Below, piece after piece: positions 21,787-30,028 of a stretch of 57,873 nucleotides of DNA. Both the position numbers and the translations under genes were made by a program. Within the stretch, counting starts at the first letter, position 1. Every line of letters starts with the position of its first letter. The DNA comes from Myxococcota bacterium (GTDB taxonomy: Bacteria; Myxococcota_A; UBA9160; UBA4427): NCBI GenBank assembly GCA_029268645.1, contig JAQWNI010000095.1, positions 1-57,873 of the forward strand. Direction: 5' to 3'. Under the pieces are notes generated by a model. It worked only from the letters and a program-made list of their open reading frames with translations, had not been told where the DNA came from and ran no database searches.

Positions 21787-21936
21787 ATGAAGAGGACCTA
21801 TCAGCCGAGTCGCATCAAAAGGCTGCGAAAACACGGCTTTCGAGAGCGCATGAAGACCCGCGCAGGGCGCGCCATCCTTAAGCGCAGACGCGCAAAAGGC
21901 CGCAAGCGCCTGGCCGTCTCGGTGGGCTCGAAGTAG
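21787..21936 (+). CDS. rpmH: 50S ribosomal protein L34
   Basis: A 49-residue basic ribosomal protein. It begins [20 protein letters not shown] and contains [22 protein letters not shown], an essentially textbook L34. GAGAAGAGAG lies just before the ATG. It opens the rpmH-rnpA-yidD-yidC-khpB cluster that typically adjoins bacterial origins. It is short and easily missed by length-based gene calling. Confidence 0.97.
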   Translation: MKRTYQPSRIKRLRKHGFRERMKTRAGRAILKRRRAKGRKRLAVSVGSK

Positions 21937-22005
21937 GGGTTCCCGTTTTGAAAGTAGGGCGGCATTGATGTCGCCCTGTATTTTTCAACGGGGATAGAGG
22001 CCTCT

Positions 22006-22419
22006 ATGCCGACCGGAGAGAAGAGCCAGAAGAGTCGACTTGGACGGGCAGAGCGACTGTTGGACGCTCGTGACTACCGCCGCGTGTCTCGTAGAGGTCG
22101 CCGACTGACAAGCCGAGGTTTCGTCATGCTGGTCTCTCCGGCTCGAGAACCGAACCCTGCTGTGCCGATTCAAACCACCCGCATCGGGATAAGCGCCAGC
22201 CGGCGTGTGGGCAATGCGGTCGCGCGAAACCGCATTAAACGAAGAATTCGGGAGTGGTACCGAACCCACAAGCCGAAAATCCCCAAGGGGAAGGACTACG
22301 TGTTCATTGTCAGGAAGCCTGCAGCGGTCATGTCGAGCGCCGAGATTGGCCAGATTCTGTCGGGACTCGTCGCTCAGATCTCTGACGGACCCGGGGCTGA
22401 GAAGTCTACCCGAAGATGA
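22006..22419 (+). CDS. rnpA: Ribonuclease P protein component
   Basis: Protein subunit of RNase P, which trims the 5' leader of tRNA precursors together with the rnpB RNA (not in this window). 137 residues. It shows [16 protein letters not shown], the [17 protein letters not shown] segment and the RNR motif [14 protein letters not shown]. Residue order and length are normal. Its stop codon lies in the first copy of a short tandem duplication whose second copy supplies the yidD start. Confidence 0.95.
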   Translation: MPTGEKSQKSRLGRAERLLDARDYRRVSRRGRRLTSRGFVMLVSPAREPNPAVPIQTTRIGISASRRVGNAVARNRIKRRIREWYRTHKPKIPKGKDYVFIVRKPAAVMSSAEIGQILSGLVAQISDGPGAEKSTRR

Positions 22420-22439
22420 ATATCAGAAGATGAATATCA
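22413..22439. repeat. 14-bp tandem duplication at the rnpA/yidD junction
   Basis: AAGATGAATATCA occurs twice head to tail with a 14-base period (22413-22426 and 22427-22439). The first copy contains the rnpA stop, the second the ATG chosen for yidD. The two ATGs are in different frames, so the duplication appears to have created or moved the yidD start. Confidence 0.8.
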
Positions 22440-22756
22440 AAAATGAGCCCGGCGATATCAAGTTGAGAGCAGAGAGCACAGCCGAAAAACGTATTTCGCC
22501 GCGTCGAGGGGTTGGTTTCGCCGTCGCGGTGCTGCGATTTTGGCATCACCGAATCTCTCCTCTGCTCGGACCACGCTGCCGGTTCGAACCGAGTTGTTCC
22601 TGCTATGCGGCGCTGGCCCTTGAGCGCCACGGACCTCTTCGGGGAACCCTTCTGTCGCTGACTCGGCTGACCCGATGCCACCCATTTCACCCCGGGGGAT
22701 TCGACCCTGTTCCCGAGCAGGTTGATCGTCCTCCGTTGACTCAGAGGTCTACCTGA
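22430..22756 (+). CDS. yidD: YidD membrane protein insertion efficiency factor
   Basis: Small membrane-associated protein that aids YidC/Sec insertion. With ATG at 22430 it has 108 residues. The conserved core is [22 protein letters not shown], then [10 protein letters not shown] and [15 protein letters not shown], all diagnostic for the family. The first 30 residues (to ISPRRG) are not conserved. The frame is open further upstream inside rnpA, but that part is a shadow. Its stop is one base before the yidC GTG, so translation is probably coupled. Confidence 0.92.
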   Translation: MNIKNEPGDIKLRAESTAEKRISPRRGVGFAVAVLRFWHHRISPLLGPRCRFEPSCSCYAALALERHGPLRGTLLSLTRLTRCHPFHPGGFDPVPEQVDRPPLTQRST

Positions 22757-22757
22757 C

Positions 22758-24506
22758 GTGGATCGGAATCTTCTCCTCGCATTTGCGTTGTCTATGGCGG
22801 TCTTCAGCGGTTGGCTGGCATGGCAGCAAAGCATGGTGGTTCCCGAGCGCGAGGCGGCGGCCGAGCAGGCCCGGCTGGCTCAAGCAGCAGACCCAGCGCC
22901 TGACCTATCCAACCCGAGCCCGCCGCAGGTTTCAGAGATCCCCTTGCCGCCGGAGACCCCCGACGCGGCGCCGATCGCCCCGTCCGCGCCGGCTCGGCAA
23001 TCCCAGCCGGTGGTGTCGGCCCGCCCTGACGACACACCGGCGTCGGTCGCGTTGTGGGAAGGAAACCTTGAAAGCAGCACGGTCTCCGCGCGTTTTAGCA
23101 ACCAGGGCGCATCGTTGGTGGGTTGGAAGCTGAAGGACTACTACGAGACGCCGCAGCATCGAGATCTCGTTGAGCTGATCGATCTCCCGCCCGGCCTTCC
23201 GCCGACTCTGTCTACACCCTTTAGAGAGCTAGACCTGGGCGACCTGTCGACTGCGCGTTGGGAAGTTGAGAGATCCAATGAAATGGAAATCGTGTTTGCG
23301 CTGCGACGCGGCGGCGCCACTGTGCGCAAGACGTATCGCGATCTGACCGACGGCTATACGATCGAGTTGATCGTTGAGGTCGTCAACCAAAGTGGGGCCC
23401 CATTGCGGCCTGCTTTTCAAGTCATCATCCCAGCGGCGACGAACGACCGCCCTGATTTTGGTGAACTCTCCTTGATTGCCTTGGTGGGAGAGGATGTGAC
23501 GAGCGAGCTGGTCAGCGGAATCGGATCCCCGGGTTTCTTCTCACGGATATTCGGCGGAGGCGAGGACGGTCCCGTTCTGTTTTCTACGGACCTCGTCTAC
23601 GCCGGGCTAGAAATGCGTTATTTCACCGGTGTTTTGCTCCCGGAGAGTTCGGTCGAAGCGGGCGGCACGTTGGTGCCCCTGACAAAGGGCGAATCAGCCG
23701 CCGCAGTCGTGTCACTTGCGGGAATCGAGGTGCCGTCAGGAGGCGAAGTTTCTCGGCAGTTCACAGCGTTCTTTGGTCCTAAACAAACGAGTGTTCTCGA
23801 CCCTCTCGGAGAGGATGTCCGGCATGCCATTATGCGAGGGGGTTCATGGATTGCGCCGCTGACGACCTTCTTCGAGTGGGCACTGGCTCGCGTTCACGAT
23901 GTCGTCCCCAACTATGGCTTGGCGATCATTGTCTTGACGATCCTGGTTCGGTTGGCGACGTGGCCAATTATGGTCCGACAGATGAAATCTGCGGAGCGAA
24001 TGCGCGAGCTCATGCCCCGGATCAAGGCCTTGCAGGAAAAATTCAAGGACGATCGGCAGAAGCAATCCGAGGAGACGTTCAAGCTTTATCGTGAAACGGG
24101 CGTAAACCCACTTGGGGGTTGTCTGCCGATGGTTCTGCAGTTGCCGGTCTTTATCGGGCTCTTCTATGCGTTGCAGAGCTCAATTGATCTCAGGCAGGCG
24201 CCTTTCTTTTTGTGGATCAATGACCTGTCAGCACCGGCTACGCTGTTTACACTTCCTGGTGTAGACTTCCCGGTGCGGATTTTGCCCCTTTTGATGGGGG
24301 GCAGCATGTTCATTCAGCAAAGAATGATGCCCCAGGCCGGCATGGACCCGGCTCAGGCGAAGATGATGTTGATCATGATGCCGGGCATGATGCTCGTCAT
24401 TTCTTACACCTTCCCTTCCGGCTTGGTCCTGTATTGGATGGTCAGCAACGTGCTGGGAATCGCGCATCAACTCTATGTGCGCCGAAAAATGCACACCGAA
24501 TCGTAG
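22758..24506 (+). CDS. yidC: Membrane protein insertase YidC
   Basis: Inserts and folds inner-membrane proteins, including ATP synthase c and a subunits, alone or with SecYEG. 582 residues: an N-terminal membrane helix (NLLLAFALSMAVFSGWLAW), a proline-rich linker, the large periplasmic beta-sandwich domain (about 80-350), and the five-helix insertase core from about 375. The core shows LVRLATWPIMVRQMKSAERM with the conserved groove Arg, GVNPLGGCLPMVLQLPVFIGLF, and TFPSGLVLYWMVSNVLGIAHQ. The periplasmic domain identifies a Gram-negative host. GTG start immediately after yidD. Confidence 0.96.
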   Translation: MDRNLLLAFALSMAVFSGWLAWQQSMVVPEREAAAEQARLAQAADPAPDLSNPSPPQVSEIPLPPETPDAAPIAPSAPARQSQPVVSARPDDTPASVALWEGNLESSTVSARFSNQGASLVGWKLKDYYETPQHRDLVELIDLPPGLPPTLSTPFRELDLGDLSTARWEVERSNEMEIVFALRRGGATVRKTYRDLTDGYTIELIVEVVNQSGAPLRPAFQVIIPAATNDRPDFGELSLIALVGEDVTSELVSGIGSPGFFSRIFGGGEDGPVLFSTDLVYAGLEMRYFTGVLLPESSVEAGGTLVPLTKGESAAAVVSLAGIEVPSGGEVSRQFTAFFGPKQTSVLDPLGEDVRHAIMRGGSWIAPLTTFFEWALARVHDVVPNYGLAIIVLTILVRLATWPIMVRQMKSAERMRELMPRIKALQEKFKDDRQKQSEETFKLYRETGVNPLGGCLPMVLQLPVFIGLFYALQSSIDLRQAPFFLWINDLSAPATLFTLPGVDFPVRILPLLMGGSMFIQQRMMPQAGMDPAQAKMMLIMMPGMMLVISYTFPSGLVLYWMVSNVLGIAHQLYVRRKMHTES

Positions 24507-24529
24507 GCCGGAGATACCGAGGAGCTCAG

Positions 24530-25429
24530 ATGTACGACAAGACTCAGGAACCGAATGAATTCACAGGTGAATCTGCCGCAGACGCAACCCAGGAAGCCGC
24601 ACGTTTTTTCGGCCTCGAAGAAGCGGATCTCAAAGTCGTGGTGGCGGCCGATGGGGCGATTTCCGGCGCCGCCGGCCGCACTGTCGTCGTTGCTTATCCG
24701 AAGAACGTGACCCCGAAGCCTCCTGGCGCACCCGGAGGCGGTGACGAAGAACGCGGGCGTGGGCGTGGGCGCGAATCAAAAGAGCGAGGCCGTGACCGAG
24801 GAGGTCGAGATCGAGGGGGCCGAGGCCGCAGGGACCGGGAGGGCGGCGGCGGCGGCCGTGAGACTCGCCACGAGCAGGCCCCAGAGGAAGCCCGGGCCGA
24901 TGCAACGCCCGAGGAATCAAAAGGGACCGCCAAGGGTCAGTTAGGCCCGGTCGGAGATTTCCTTATGGGCACTGTGGAGCGAATGGTTCAAGGGCCCTTC
25001 GAGCTGGCTGAGTCTACCGAGGGCGAGTTTCTCATCTACCAGCTCACCGGAGAAGCGAGTGAGCGGCTGGGGGGGAGTGATGGACGACCCATCGATGCGC
25101 TTCAACTTCTCGCGAATCAGGTGGCGAAGGACGTGCTGGATGATTCGCCGAGGATTGTGATCGATGTGGCGGGCGAAATGGCAGACCGAGAGGAGTCCCT
25201 GAAGCGGCTCTCCGAACGGGCTTCGGGCCGAGCACGCGAGACGGGCCGCTCGGTCGCGCTTGACCCGATGAATTCGCGGGACCGCCGTGTTGTTCACATG
25301 GCGCTCAAAGAGGAAGACGCACTGGCGACGATGAGCATTGGAACGGGTCGTTACAGGCAGGTTTTGGTTGTGCCCGAGGGCGCCCCGGAATACGAAGAGG
25401 CCACTGAGAGCGTCAAGCAGTCCTCTTGA
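24530..25429 (+). CDS. khpB: KhpB/Jag RNA-binding protein
   Basis: Cytoplasmic RNA-binding protein of the Jag/KhpB family. 299 residues: Jag-N domain (about 1-60, EFTGESAADATQEAARFFGL), a long linker rich in Arg, Gly, Glu and Asp (about 75-140, with runs such as RGRGRGRESKERGRDRGG), a KH-II domain (about 150-225, including GRPIDALQLLANQV) and an R3H domain (RETGRSVALDPMNSRDRRVVHMAL). The RG-rich linker is longer than in many homologues and may itself bind RNA. ATG at 24530 is preceded by GAGGAG; an upstream in-frame extension inside yidC is a shadow. Confidence 0.92.
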   Translation: MYDKTQEPNEFTGESAADATQEAARFFGLEEADLKVVVAADGAISGAAGRTVVVAYPKNVTPKPPGAPGGGDEERGRGRGRESKERGRDRGGRDRGGRGRRDREGGGGGRETRHEQAPEEARADATPEESKGTAKGQLGPVGDFLMGTVERMVQGPFELAESTEGEFLIYQLTGEASERLGGSDGRPIDALQLLANQVAKDVLDDSPRIVIDVAGEMADREESLKRLSERASGRARETGRSVALDPMNSRDRRVVHMALKEEDALATMSIGTGRYRQVLVVPEGAPEYEEATESVKQSS

Positions 25430-25489
25430 TTGACGGTGGGGTCGCGCTCAGCGGGTTGGTACACTGATCGTTGAGCGGTCCTTTGAGCG

Positions 25490-25505
25490 TGTTCCACGTG
25501 GAACA
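25490..25505. promoter_or_regulatory. parS centromere site 1
   Basis: TGTTCCACGTGGAACA is a perfect 16-bp palindrome differing from the bacterial parS consensus TGTTTCACGTGAAACA by one symmetrical pair (T to C, A to G). It lies in the khpB-rsmG gap, about 0.86 kb before parA. ParB is expected to load here and spread. Confidence 0.93.
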
Positions 25506-25582
25506 CCCCGCAACCACACCTTGTCCGACAGCCGGTTCGGCTAAGGTGCTGATGTTCCTCGAAGCTCGATCCGCCTCGGCGG

Positions 25583-25598
25583 TGTTCCACGTGGAACA
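25583..25598. promoter_or_regulatory. parS centromere site 2
   Basis: An identical copy of TGTTCCACGTGGAACA, 93 bases from the first copy, also in the khpB-rsmG gap and 27 bases before the rsmG ATG. ParB binding here would also cover the rsmG-parA-parB promoter region. Confidence 0.93.
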
Positions 25599-25624
25599 CG
25601 CACCCGCCTGGAGGCAGGAACCCG

Positions 25625-26299
25625 ATGGATGAAGTCGACCCGGTGGACGCCTTTGAACGCTCGGGGACCTTGCTTTCGCAGATAGATCCTCAATCCGACG
25701 TTGAGGACCGCAGGCTGAAGCTCAGGGCACTTGCGGAGCAGGTGTCGACCTGGGGCAGCCGAATCAACCTGACTGGCTATCGAGACTCCAAAGGGATTTT
25801 CGGGGGCCTGGTGATCGATGCTCTGGAGCTCTTGGTCGCAGTCCAGGCCCGACTGGATCATCCGGCGTATGAAGTGGCCGACCTCGGCTCAGGAGCAGGC
25901 TTTCCCGGGTTGCCGATTGCGATCGCCTCTCCACGGGCCCTGGTCACTCTCGTGGAAGCGCGACGCCGGCGCCATCACTTTCAGCGGTCCGCGTGTCGTT
26001 CGATCCCCATCGAGAACGCTCGGCCGATTCGGGGTCGACTCGAAGCGGAAGAGCCTCGCCCAGCCAGCCTAGTTTTTGCTCAGGCAGTAGGCCCGCTTCC
26101 AAAAGTGCTCGAGCTTGCCTTGCCGTGGGTGCGCCCGGGTGGTTGGCTGGTTGTGCCGTCGGGTCCCCGCCTTGAAAGCGCTCCGGCCGGGCCGTCTTGG
26201 GGGGCTGAAACGGTCCAGGCTTACGGCCAGCCCGGGTCGGAGGGCCCGCGCCGGTTCTGGATGGGTTGCCGAACTGATTTTCCCTTGGATTCCCCATAG
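25625..26299 (+). CDS. rsmG: 16S rRNA (guanine527-N7)-methyltransferase
   Basis: SAM-dependent methyltransferase acting on G527 of 16S rRNA. 224 residues. The SAM-binding motif is VADLGSGAGFPGLPIAIA at about residues 81-98, preceded by WGSRINLTGYRD, the standard RsmG N-terminal signature. The later catalytic region reads SLVFAQAVGPLPKVLELALP, close to the family's ARA(V/L) motif with some divergence. AGGAA lies five bases before ATG. In origin-proximal clusters rsmG usually precedes parAB, as here. Confidence 0.93.
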   Translation: MDEVDPVDAFERSGTLLSQIDPQSDVEDRRLKLRALAEQVSTWGSRINLTGYRDSKGIFGGLVIDALELLVAVQARLDHPAYEVADLGSGAGFPGLPIAIASPRALVTLVEARRRRHHFQRSACRSIPIENARPIRGRLEAEEPRPASLVFAQAVGPLPKVLELALPWVRPGGWLVVPSGPRLESAPAGPSWGAETVQAYGQPGSEGPRRFWMGCRTDFPLDSP

Positions 26300-26351
26300 C
26301 GGGAGCCGGTTGGGTTTCGTACTGTGCCCATCGTCATCCCCTTGGAGTCCC

Positions 26352-27197
26352 ATGTCCAACTGTCGCGTCATTGCCGTCGTAAACCAGAAAGGCGGAGTCG
26401 GGAAGACGACGACGTCCGTCAATTTGGCCGCCAGCCTTGCAGCGTCTGAGCACCGGACGCTTTTGGTCGACCTTGACCCCCAGGGGAACGCCAGTAGCGC
26501 GTATGGAGTCTTGAACCCGTCAAGGCATATCTACCACGCCCTGGTCGGGGAGTGCTCGGTCGAGGCCGCGATGGAGGAGACCGATTTGGGTTTTCTCCGG
26601 CTGATTCCGGCTGGTGCCGACTTGGTGGGGGCCGAGATTGAACTGGTCACCCACCCCGATCGCGAAAGGTGCCTAGCCGGGGTCATCGAGCAAGTGAGGG
26701 GCCTTTTCGATTTTGTCTTGGTCGACTGCCCACCTTCTCTGGGCATTTTGACTCTGAACGCACTGACTGCGGCGGATTCCCTATTAATCCCGCTTCAGTG
26801 CGAGTACTACGCGCTGGAGGGTCTTGCACGATTAATGGAAACCTCAGAGCTGGTCCGCGCTGACCTCAACCCCTCTCTGAACCTGGAAGGCATCGTGCTG
26901 ACGATGGTCGATAGCCGCAACAATCTAAGCCGCCAAGTTGAAGCAGAGGTGCGGGAGCACTTCGGAGACCGGGTTTATCAAACCCGAATCCCGCGAAACG
27001 TTCGCCTCAGCGAAGCGCCAAGTCACGGCAAACCGATCCTGCTCTACGACGCCCATTCCCGTGGTGCGCTGGCTTATCTCGAGTTGGCCGAAGAGATGAT
27101 CGGCCGACACATAAAAGAGTTAGACACCGAAATCGAGGGCGAGGGGCCGCCAGGGCCTTCGATTCAGACGCCCGCCCAGGAGGAGGAAGATCGATGA
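26352..27197 (+). CDS. parA: Chromosome partitioning ATPase ParA
   Basis: Deviant Walker ATPase that moves ParB-parS complexes. With ATG at 26352 (GGAG four bases before) it has 281 residues and starts MSNCRVIAVVNQKGGVGKTT, with the signature lysine and P-loop at 13-20. Further motifs are LLVDLDPQGNASSAYG (Walker A') and FVLVDCPPSLGILTLNAL (Walker B). An open frame runs further upstream over rsmG but is not credible. The last four bases overlap the parB ATG. Confidence 0.96.
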   Translation: MSNCRVIAVVNQKGGVGKTTTSVNLAASLAASEHRTLLVDLDPQGNASSAYGVLNPSRHIYHALVGECSVEAAMEETDLGFLRLIPAGADLVGAEIELVTHPDRERCLAGVIEQVRGLFDFVLVDCPPSLGILTLNALTAADSLLIPLQCEYYALEGLARLMETSELVRADLNPSLNLEGIVLTMVDSRNNLSRQVEAEVREHFGDRVYQTRIPRNVRLSEAPSHGKPILLYDAHSRGALAYLELAEEMIGRHIKELDTEIEGEGPPGPSIQTPAQEEEDR

Positions 27198-28135
27198 CCG
27201 CACGCCGCAGTGCGCTGGGTCGAGGCCTGGGGGCCTTGATCCCGAGTCGGGACACGGAGCCGGGCGAGGCTCCGCAGGGCTCCGTGACTTCCCATGAGGC
27301 CCCTCAGTCGAGGCGAGAAGAGGCGGGCCTTCGGGAGGCTTCGGCGGACGCCTGGGCCCGAGAGATCCCGGTTGATCAAATCGATCCCAACCCCGAGCAA
27401 CCCCGACGCGTTTTCGATCCCGACCAGCTTGAAGCCCTGGCGTCGTCGATTGTGGAGCACGGTGTCCTCCAGCCGGTGGTGGTCCGGCCCGCCGGTGAAC
27501 GCTTCGAGCTGGTCGTGGGCGAAAGGCGCTGGCGGGCCAGTCGCGCGGCGGGTCTGCAGGCCATCCCGGCGGTGGTCACCGACCTGGATCCCCAGGCCCG
27601 GCTCGAGGTCGCGATCGTTGAGAATGTCCAAAGACATGATCTCAACCCGATGGAACTGGCGCACGCCTACAGGGCCTTGGCCGAGGCGGGCTCTACCCAG
27701 CAGGAGATCGGTGAGAAAGTCTCGCTGGATCGTTCTTCCATCGCGAATCACCTCCGTTTGCTTGAGTTGTCTCGAAACCTTCAGGAAGATGTCGAGCAGC
27801 ATCGGCTGACGATGGGACACGCCAAGGCCTTGCTGCAGCTCACAGAACCCGCTCAGCGTCAGGTCCTCCGTAACCGGGTGGTTGAGGAGGGTCTCTCGGT
27901 TCGCGCGACGGAGCGGCTGGCCCGGCAGCTGGAGTCGCCAGCGCCTAGACCGAGTCCCTCCAAATCCAAGCTTCTGGACCCGGACCGAAGCCGGGTTCTT
28001 GAGGACCTCCAAAAACGTTTTCAAACCCGGATCCAAGTCAAAGGGAACGGAAAAAAGGGCCGGCTTGAGCTCGAATACTACTCGCCGGAGGATCTGAACC
28101 GAATACTCTCGATGCTCATGGGGGACCCCCTTTGA
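27194..28135 (+). CDS. parB: Chromosome partitioning CTPase/DNA-binding protein ParB
   Basis: CTP-dependent clamp that loads at parS. 313 residues: a short ParA-stimulating N-terminus (ARRSALGRGLGALIP), the N-terminal CTPase domain with LVVGERRWRASRAAG at 107-120 (GERR box), a helix-turn-helix (about 160-190, TQQEIGEKVSLDRSSIANHLRL), a flexible linker and a C-terminal dimer domain with KGKKGRLELEYYSPEDLNRIL-like ending. ATG overlaps the parA stop; the bactofilin TTG overlaps its own stop, so parA, parB and bactofilin are translationally coupled. Confidence 0.96.
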   Translation: MTARRSALGRGLGALIPSRDTEPGEAPQGSVTSHEAPQSRREEAGLREASADAWAREIPVDQIDPNPEQPRRVFDPDQLEALASSIVEHGVLQPVVVRPAGERFELVVGERRWRASRAAGLQAIPAVVTDLDPQARLEVAIVENVQRHDLNPMELAHAYRALAEAGSTQQEIGEKVSLDRSSIANHLRLLELSRNLQEDVEQHRLTMGHAKALLQLTEPAQRQVLRNRVVEEGLSVRATERLARQLESPAPRPSPSKSKLLDPDRSRVLEDLQKRFQTRIQVKGNGKKGRLELEYYSPEDLNRILSMLMGDPL

Positions 28136-28491
28136 ACGAACAGGCTCCGGGCATTCCGGCTCTCGTGCCTGAGGGCGGTCGATTCGAGGGTCGCATCGTC
28201 GTCCGTGGGGCCGCCTGCTTGGCGGGCCAAGTCCGCGGGCCCGTGAAGGGAGCGGGTCGGCTGGTGGTTCTCGAATCGGCGGTCATCACGGGTCCCATCG
28301 AGGTGGATAGGCTCGAGTGCGCGGGCACCATCGAAGGGTCGGTGCAGGTGCGAGCGGTGGCCCATTTGGCTGCGGGTGCAACGGTTCGTGGCACCCTCTC
28401 TGCGTGCCGCCTTTCCGTGGAGAACGGGGCCTTGATCCAGGGGCGCTGCAGCGTGGGGCATTCGGAGACAGAAAGCAGTCCGGTGGGCTGA
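28132..28491 (+). CDS. Bactofilin-like cytoskeletal protein
   Basis: A 119-residue protein with the repetitive beta-helix pattern of bactofilins: GGRFEGRIVVRGAACLAGQV, AGRLVVLESAVITGPIEV, GTIEGSVQVRAVAHLAAGATVRG and ENGALIQGRCSVG. Bactofilins polymerise without nucleotide and, in Myxococcus xanthus, scaffold ParAB. It starts with TTG at 28132, overlapping the parB stop in TTGA, so it is made as part of the parAB message. That linkage supports a role in chromosome or ParB positioning rather than in cell-shape control alone. Confidence 0.87.
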   Translation: MNEQAPGIPALVPEGGRFEGRIVVRGAACLAGQVRGPVKGAGRLVVLESAVITGPIEVDRLECAGTIEGSVQVRAVAHLAAGATVRGTLSACRLSVENGALIQGRCSVGHSETESSPVG

Positions 28492-28713
28492 AAGGTCCAT
28501 TTTGGCTTGAAACCGCGCCGGCTTATGCAACCATTGCGCGCGCTGTGACACCCGCAGCGAACCGCCGGGCCAAACCGGGGTGCGCGGGGTGAATCCAGCG
28601 CCCGGTGCCGCCGAGCCTCCGCTTTGCGGATCGCTGCGAGGGTGGCACGGGCCCCTAGCCGGGACCCACTGAATCCGTAGGCGGCCAGCGGTAACCCGGT
28701 CGCCTGAATGGAG

Positions 28714-28740
28714 TGGGGTCGCGCTGCGGAAGCGGCCCCA
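28714..28740 (+). terminator. GC-rich hairpin before the F1 atp operon
   Basis: TGGGGTCGC (28714-28722) pairs with GCGGCCCCA (28732-28740), nine pairs with one G-U, around a nine-base loop. It is in the 301-base gap between bactofilin and the b' gene, which otherwise holds no gene. It could be a weak terminator for the par cluster or part of the atp leader; no T-run follows. Confidence 0.35.
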
Positions 28741-28792
28741 AGACCGCTCCGAAGAATGAAGAACAAGAAGGCCAGAGCAAGAGGGAGCAAAG

Positions 28793-29398
28793 ATGCGAGA
28801 CCGGCCGAGAACATCGGGTCAGGCTTCGAAGCGGCAAAAGCAGACGAGGGCGGCAGCCGGGCTTGTGCTTGTCTTGGTTGCGCTTCCCACGCTGGCCTGG
28901 GCGTCCGGTGAGCTGAAGGTCTTTCCGGAGCCCCTGAATAGCTTAATAATGGGTAGTGGCCTTGCGGAAGGTCAGTCGGTTGTTCCCACCATGATGCTCA
29001 TCATGACGGCGTTCTTCTTTGCACTCGTGATTCCCGTCAACGCGCTCGTCTTTAAGCCGATCTTCCGAGCACTTGATGATCGGGAACACCGAATTGATGG
29101 CGCTCGAAATCGGGCTGGCCAAATCGCAGAGCAAACCGAAGAAGCATTGGCCCAATACGAAGCCTCTCTTCAGTCGGCCCGAACCGAAGCGGACCAGGCC
29201 CGTAAGCAGCTGGTCGAGGCGGCTCGCCACGAACAGGCCGAAATGGCGACCGCTTCCCGGCAAAGTGCGGAGGCTCTGATCCAAAAAGCCCGAGCTGAAC
29301 TTTCCAATGCCCTGGATGATGCGACGGCTTCGATTCGTTCCTCCTCGGAAGAGCTGGGACAGCTCGCGGCGGAACGTATCCTGGGGAGATCCCTGTGA
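28793..29398 (+). CDS. F-type ATP synthase subunit b' (b-type stator), signal peptide-bearing
   Basis: Peripheral-stalk subunit. 201 residues: an N-terminal signal-peptide-like segment (AAAGLVLVLVALPTLAWASG), then a single membrane helix (MMLIMTAFFFALVIPVNALV), then a long helical coiled-coil region beginning FKPIFRALDDREHRIDGAR. The region between the signal peptide and helix is unusual for b subunits. GGGAG precedes the ATG by five bases. The next gene (b) overlaps its stop by four bases. Having two different b-type genes, b' and b, is known in cyanobacteria, phototrophs and deltaproteobacteria and predicts a heterodimeric stalk. Confidence 0.88.
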   Translation: MRDRPRTSGQASKRQKQTRAAAGLVLVLVALPTLAWASGELKVFPEPLNSLIMGSGLAEGQSVVPTMMLIMTAFFFALVIPVNALVFKPIFRALDDREHRIDGARNRAGQIAEQTEEALAQYEASLQSARTEADQARKQLVEAARHEQAEMATASRQSAEALIQKARAELSNALDDATASIRSSSEELGQLAAERILGRSL

Positions 29399-29985
29399 TC
29401 GGTCGAAGAACCCTGCAAACGACAGCCCTCTTTCTCATGGGCCTCATGGGCCTTTTGAGCTGGCCGGCCACGGCCTGGGCGGCGGGGGGCGAGGAAAGCA
29501 TCTCCAGCCTCCTTTACCAAGCCCTCAATCTGTTGATCTTGCTGGCCGTTCTTTTCTACTTTGCCCGCAAGCCAGCGCTGGAGTATTTCGCGACCCGCCG
29601 CGCCGATGTCAAGCGAGACCTCGAGACCGCGGGTGAACTGCTAGCCGAAGCCGAGACGCGAAACGCAGAGATCCAGCGCAAGCTCGCTGACCTGCAGAGT
29701 GAGACCGAGGAAATCCAGGAAAACTCCCGCCGCCGCGCTGATGAAGAATGCGAGCGGCTCTTGGCTGAGGCCCGCCGTCAGGCGGAACGCGTCCAGAGCG
29801 ACGCTGAGGTGGCTGCCGAGCAAGAGTTTGCGCGAGCTCGCCGCGCGCTCCGCGCCGAGGCGGCCAACCTGGCCGCGGAAATTGCGGACCGTTTGGTCAA
29901 AGAAAAAATCGGAGACAGTGACCAAGAGCGCTTACTCGATGAATTTATCACCCGCGTCGATTCGAGCCCGGCCGCCAAGGCCTAA
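29395..29985 (+). CDS. atpF: F-type ATP synthase subunit b
   Basis: Second peripheral-stalk subunit. 196 residues with a signal-peptide-like N-terminus (TALFLMGLMGLLSWPATAWAA), a membrane helix (ALNLLILLAVLFYFARKPAL) and a long charged coiled coil, ending in the delta-binding region (NLAAEIADRLVKEKIG). The GTG start overlaps the b' stop. As with b', a cleavable-looking signal peptide before the membrane anchor is not part of the Escherichia coli subunit. Confidence 0.93.
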   Translation: MIGRRTLQTTALFLMGLMGLLSWPATAWAAGGEESISSLLYQALNLLILLAVLFYFARKPALEYFATRRADVKRDLETAGELLAEAETRNAEIQRKLADLQSETEEIQENSRRRADEECERLLAEARRQAERVQSDAEVAAEQEFARARRALRAEAANLAAEIADRLVKEKIGDSDQERLLDEFITRVDSSPAAKA

Positions 29986-30028
29986 CTCAGTCGCCCTAAG
30001 CCCTTTTCAAGGAACGAGTCGTTAAGAC

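Noticed and set aside
28116-28814. 232-codon minus-strand frame over bactofilin and the following gap
   Set aside because: Antisense to bactofilin and parB ends; arginine/alanine-rich sequence with no family features; a shadow of GC-rich coding DNA.
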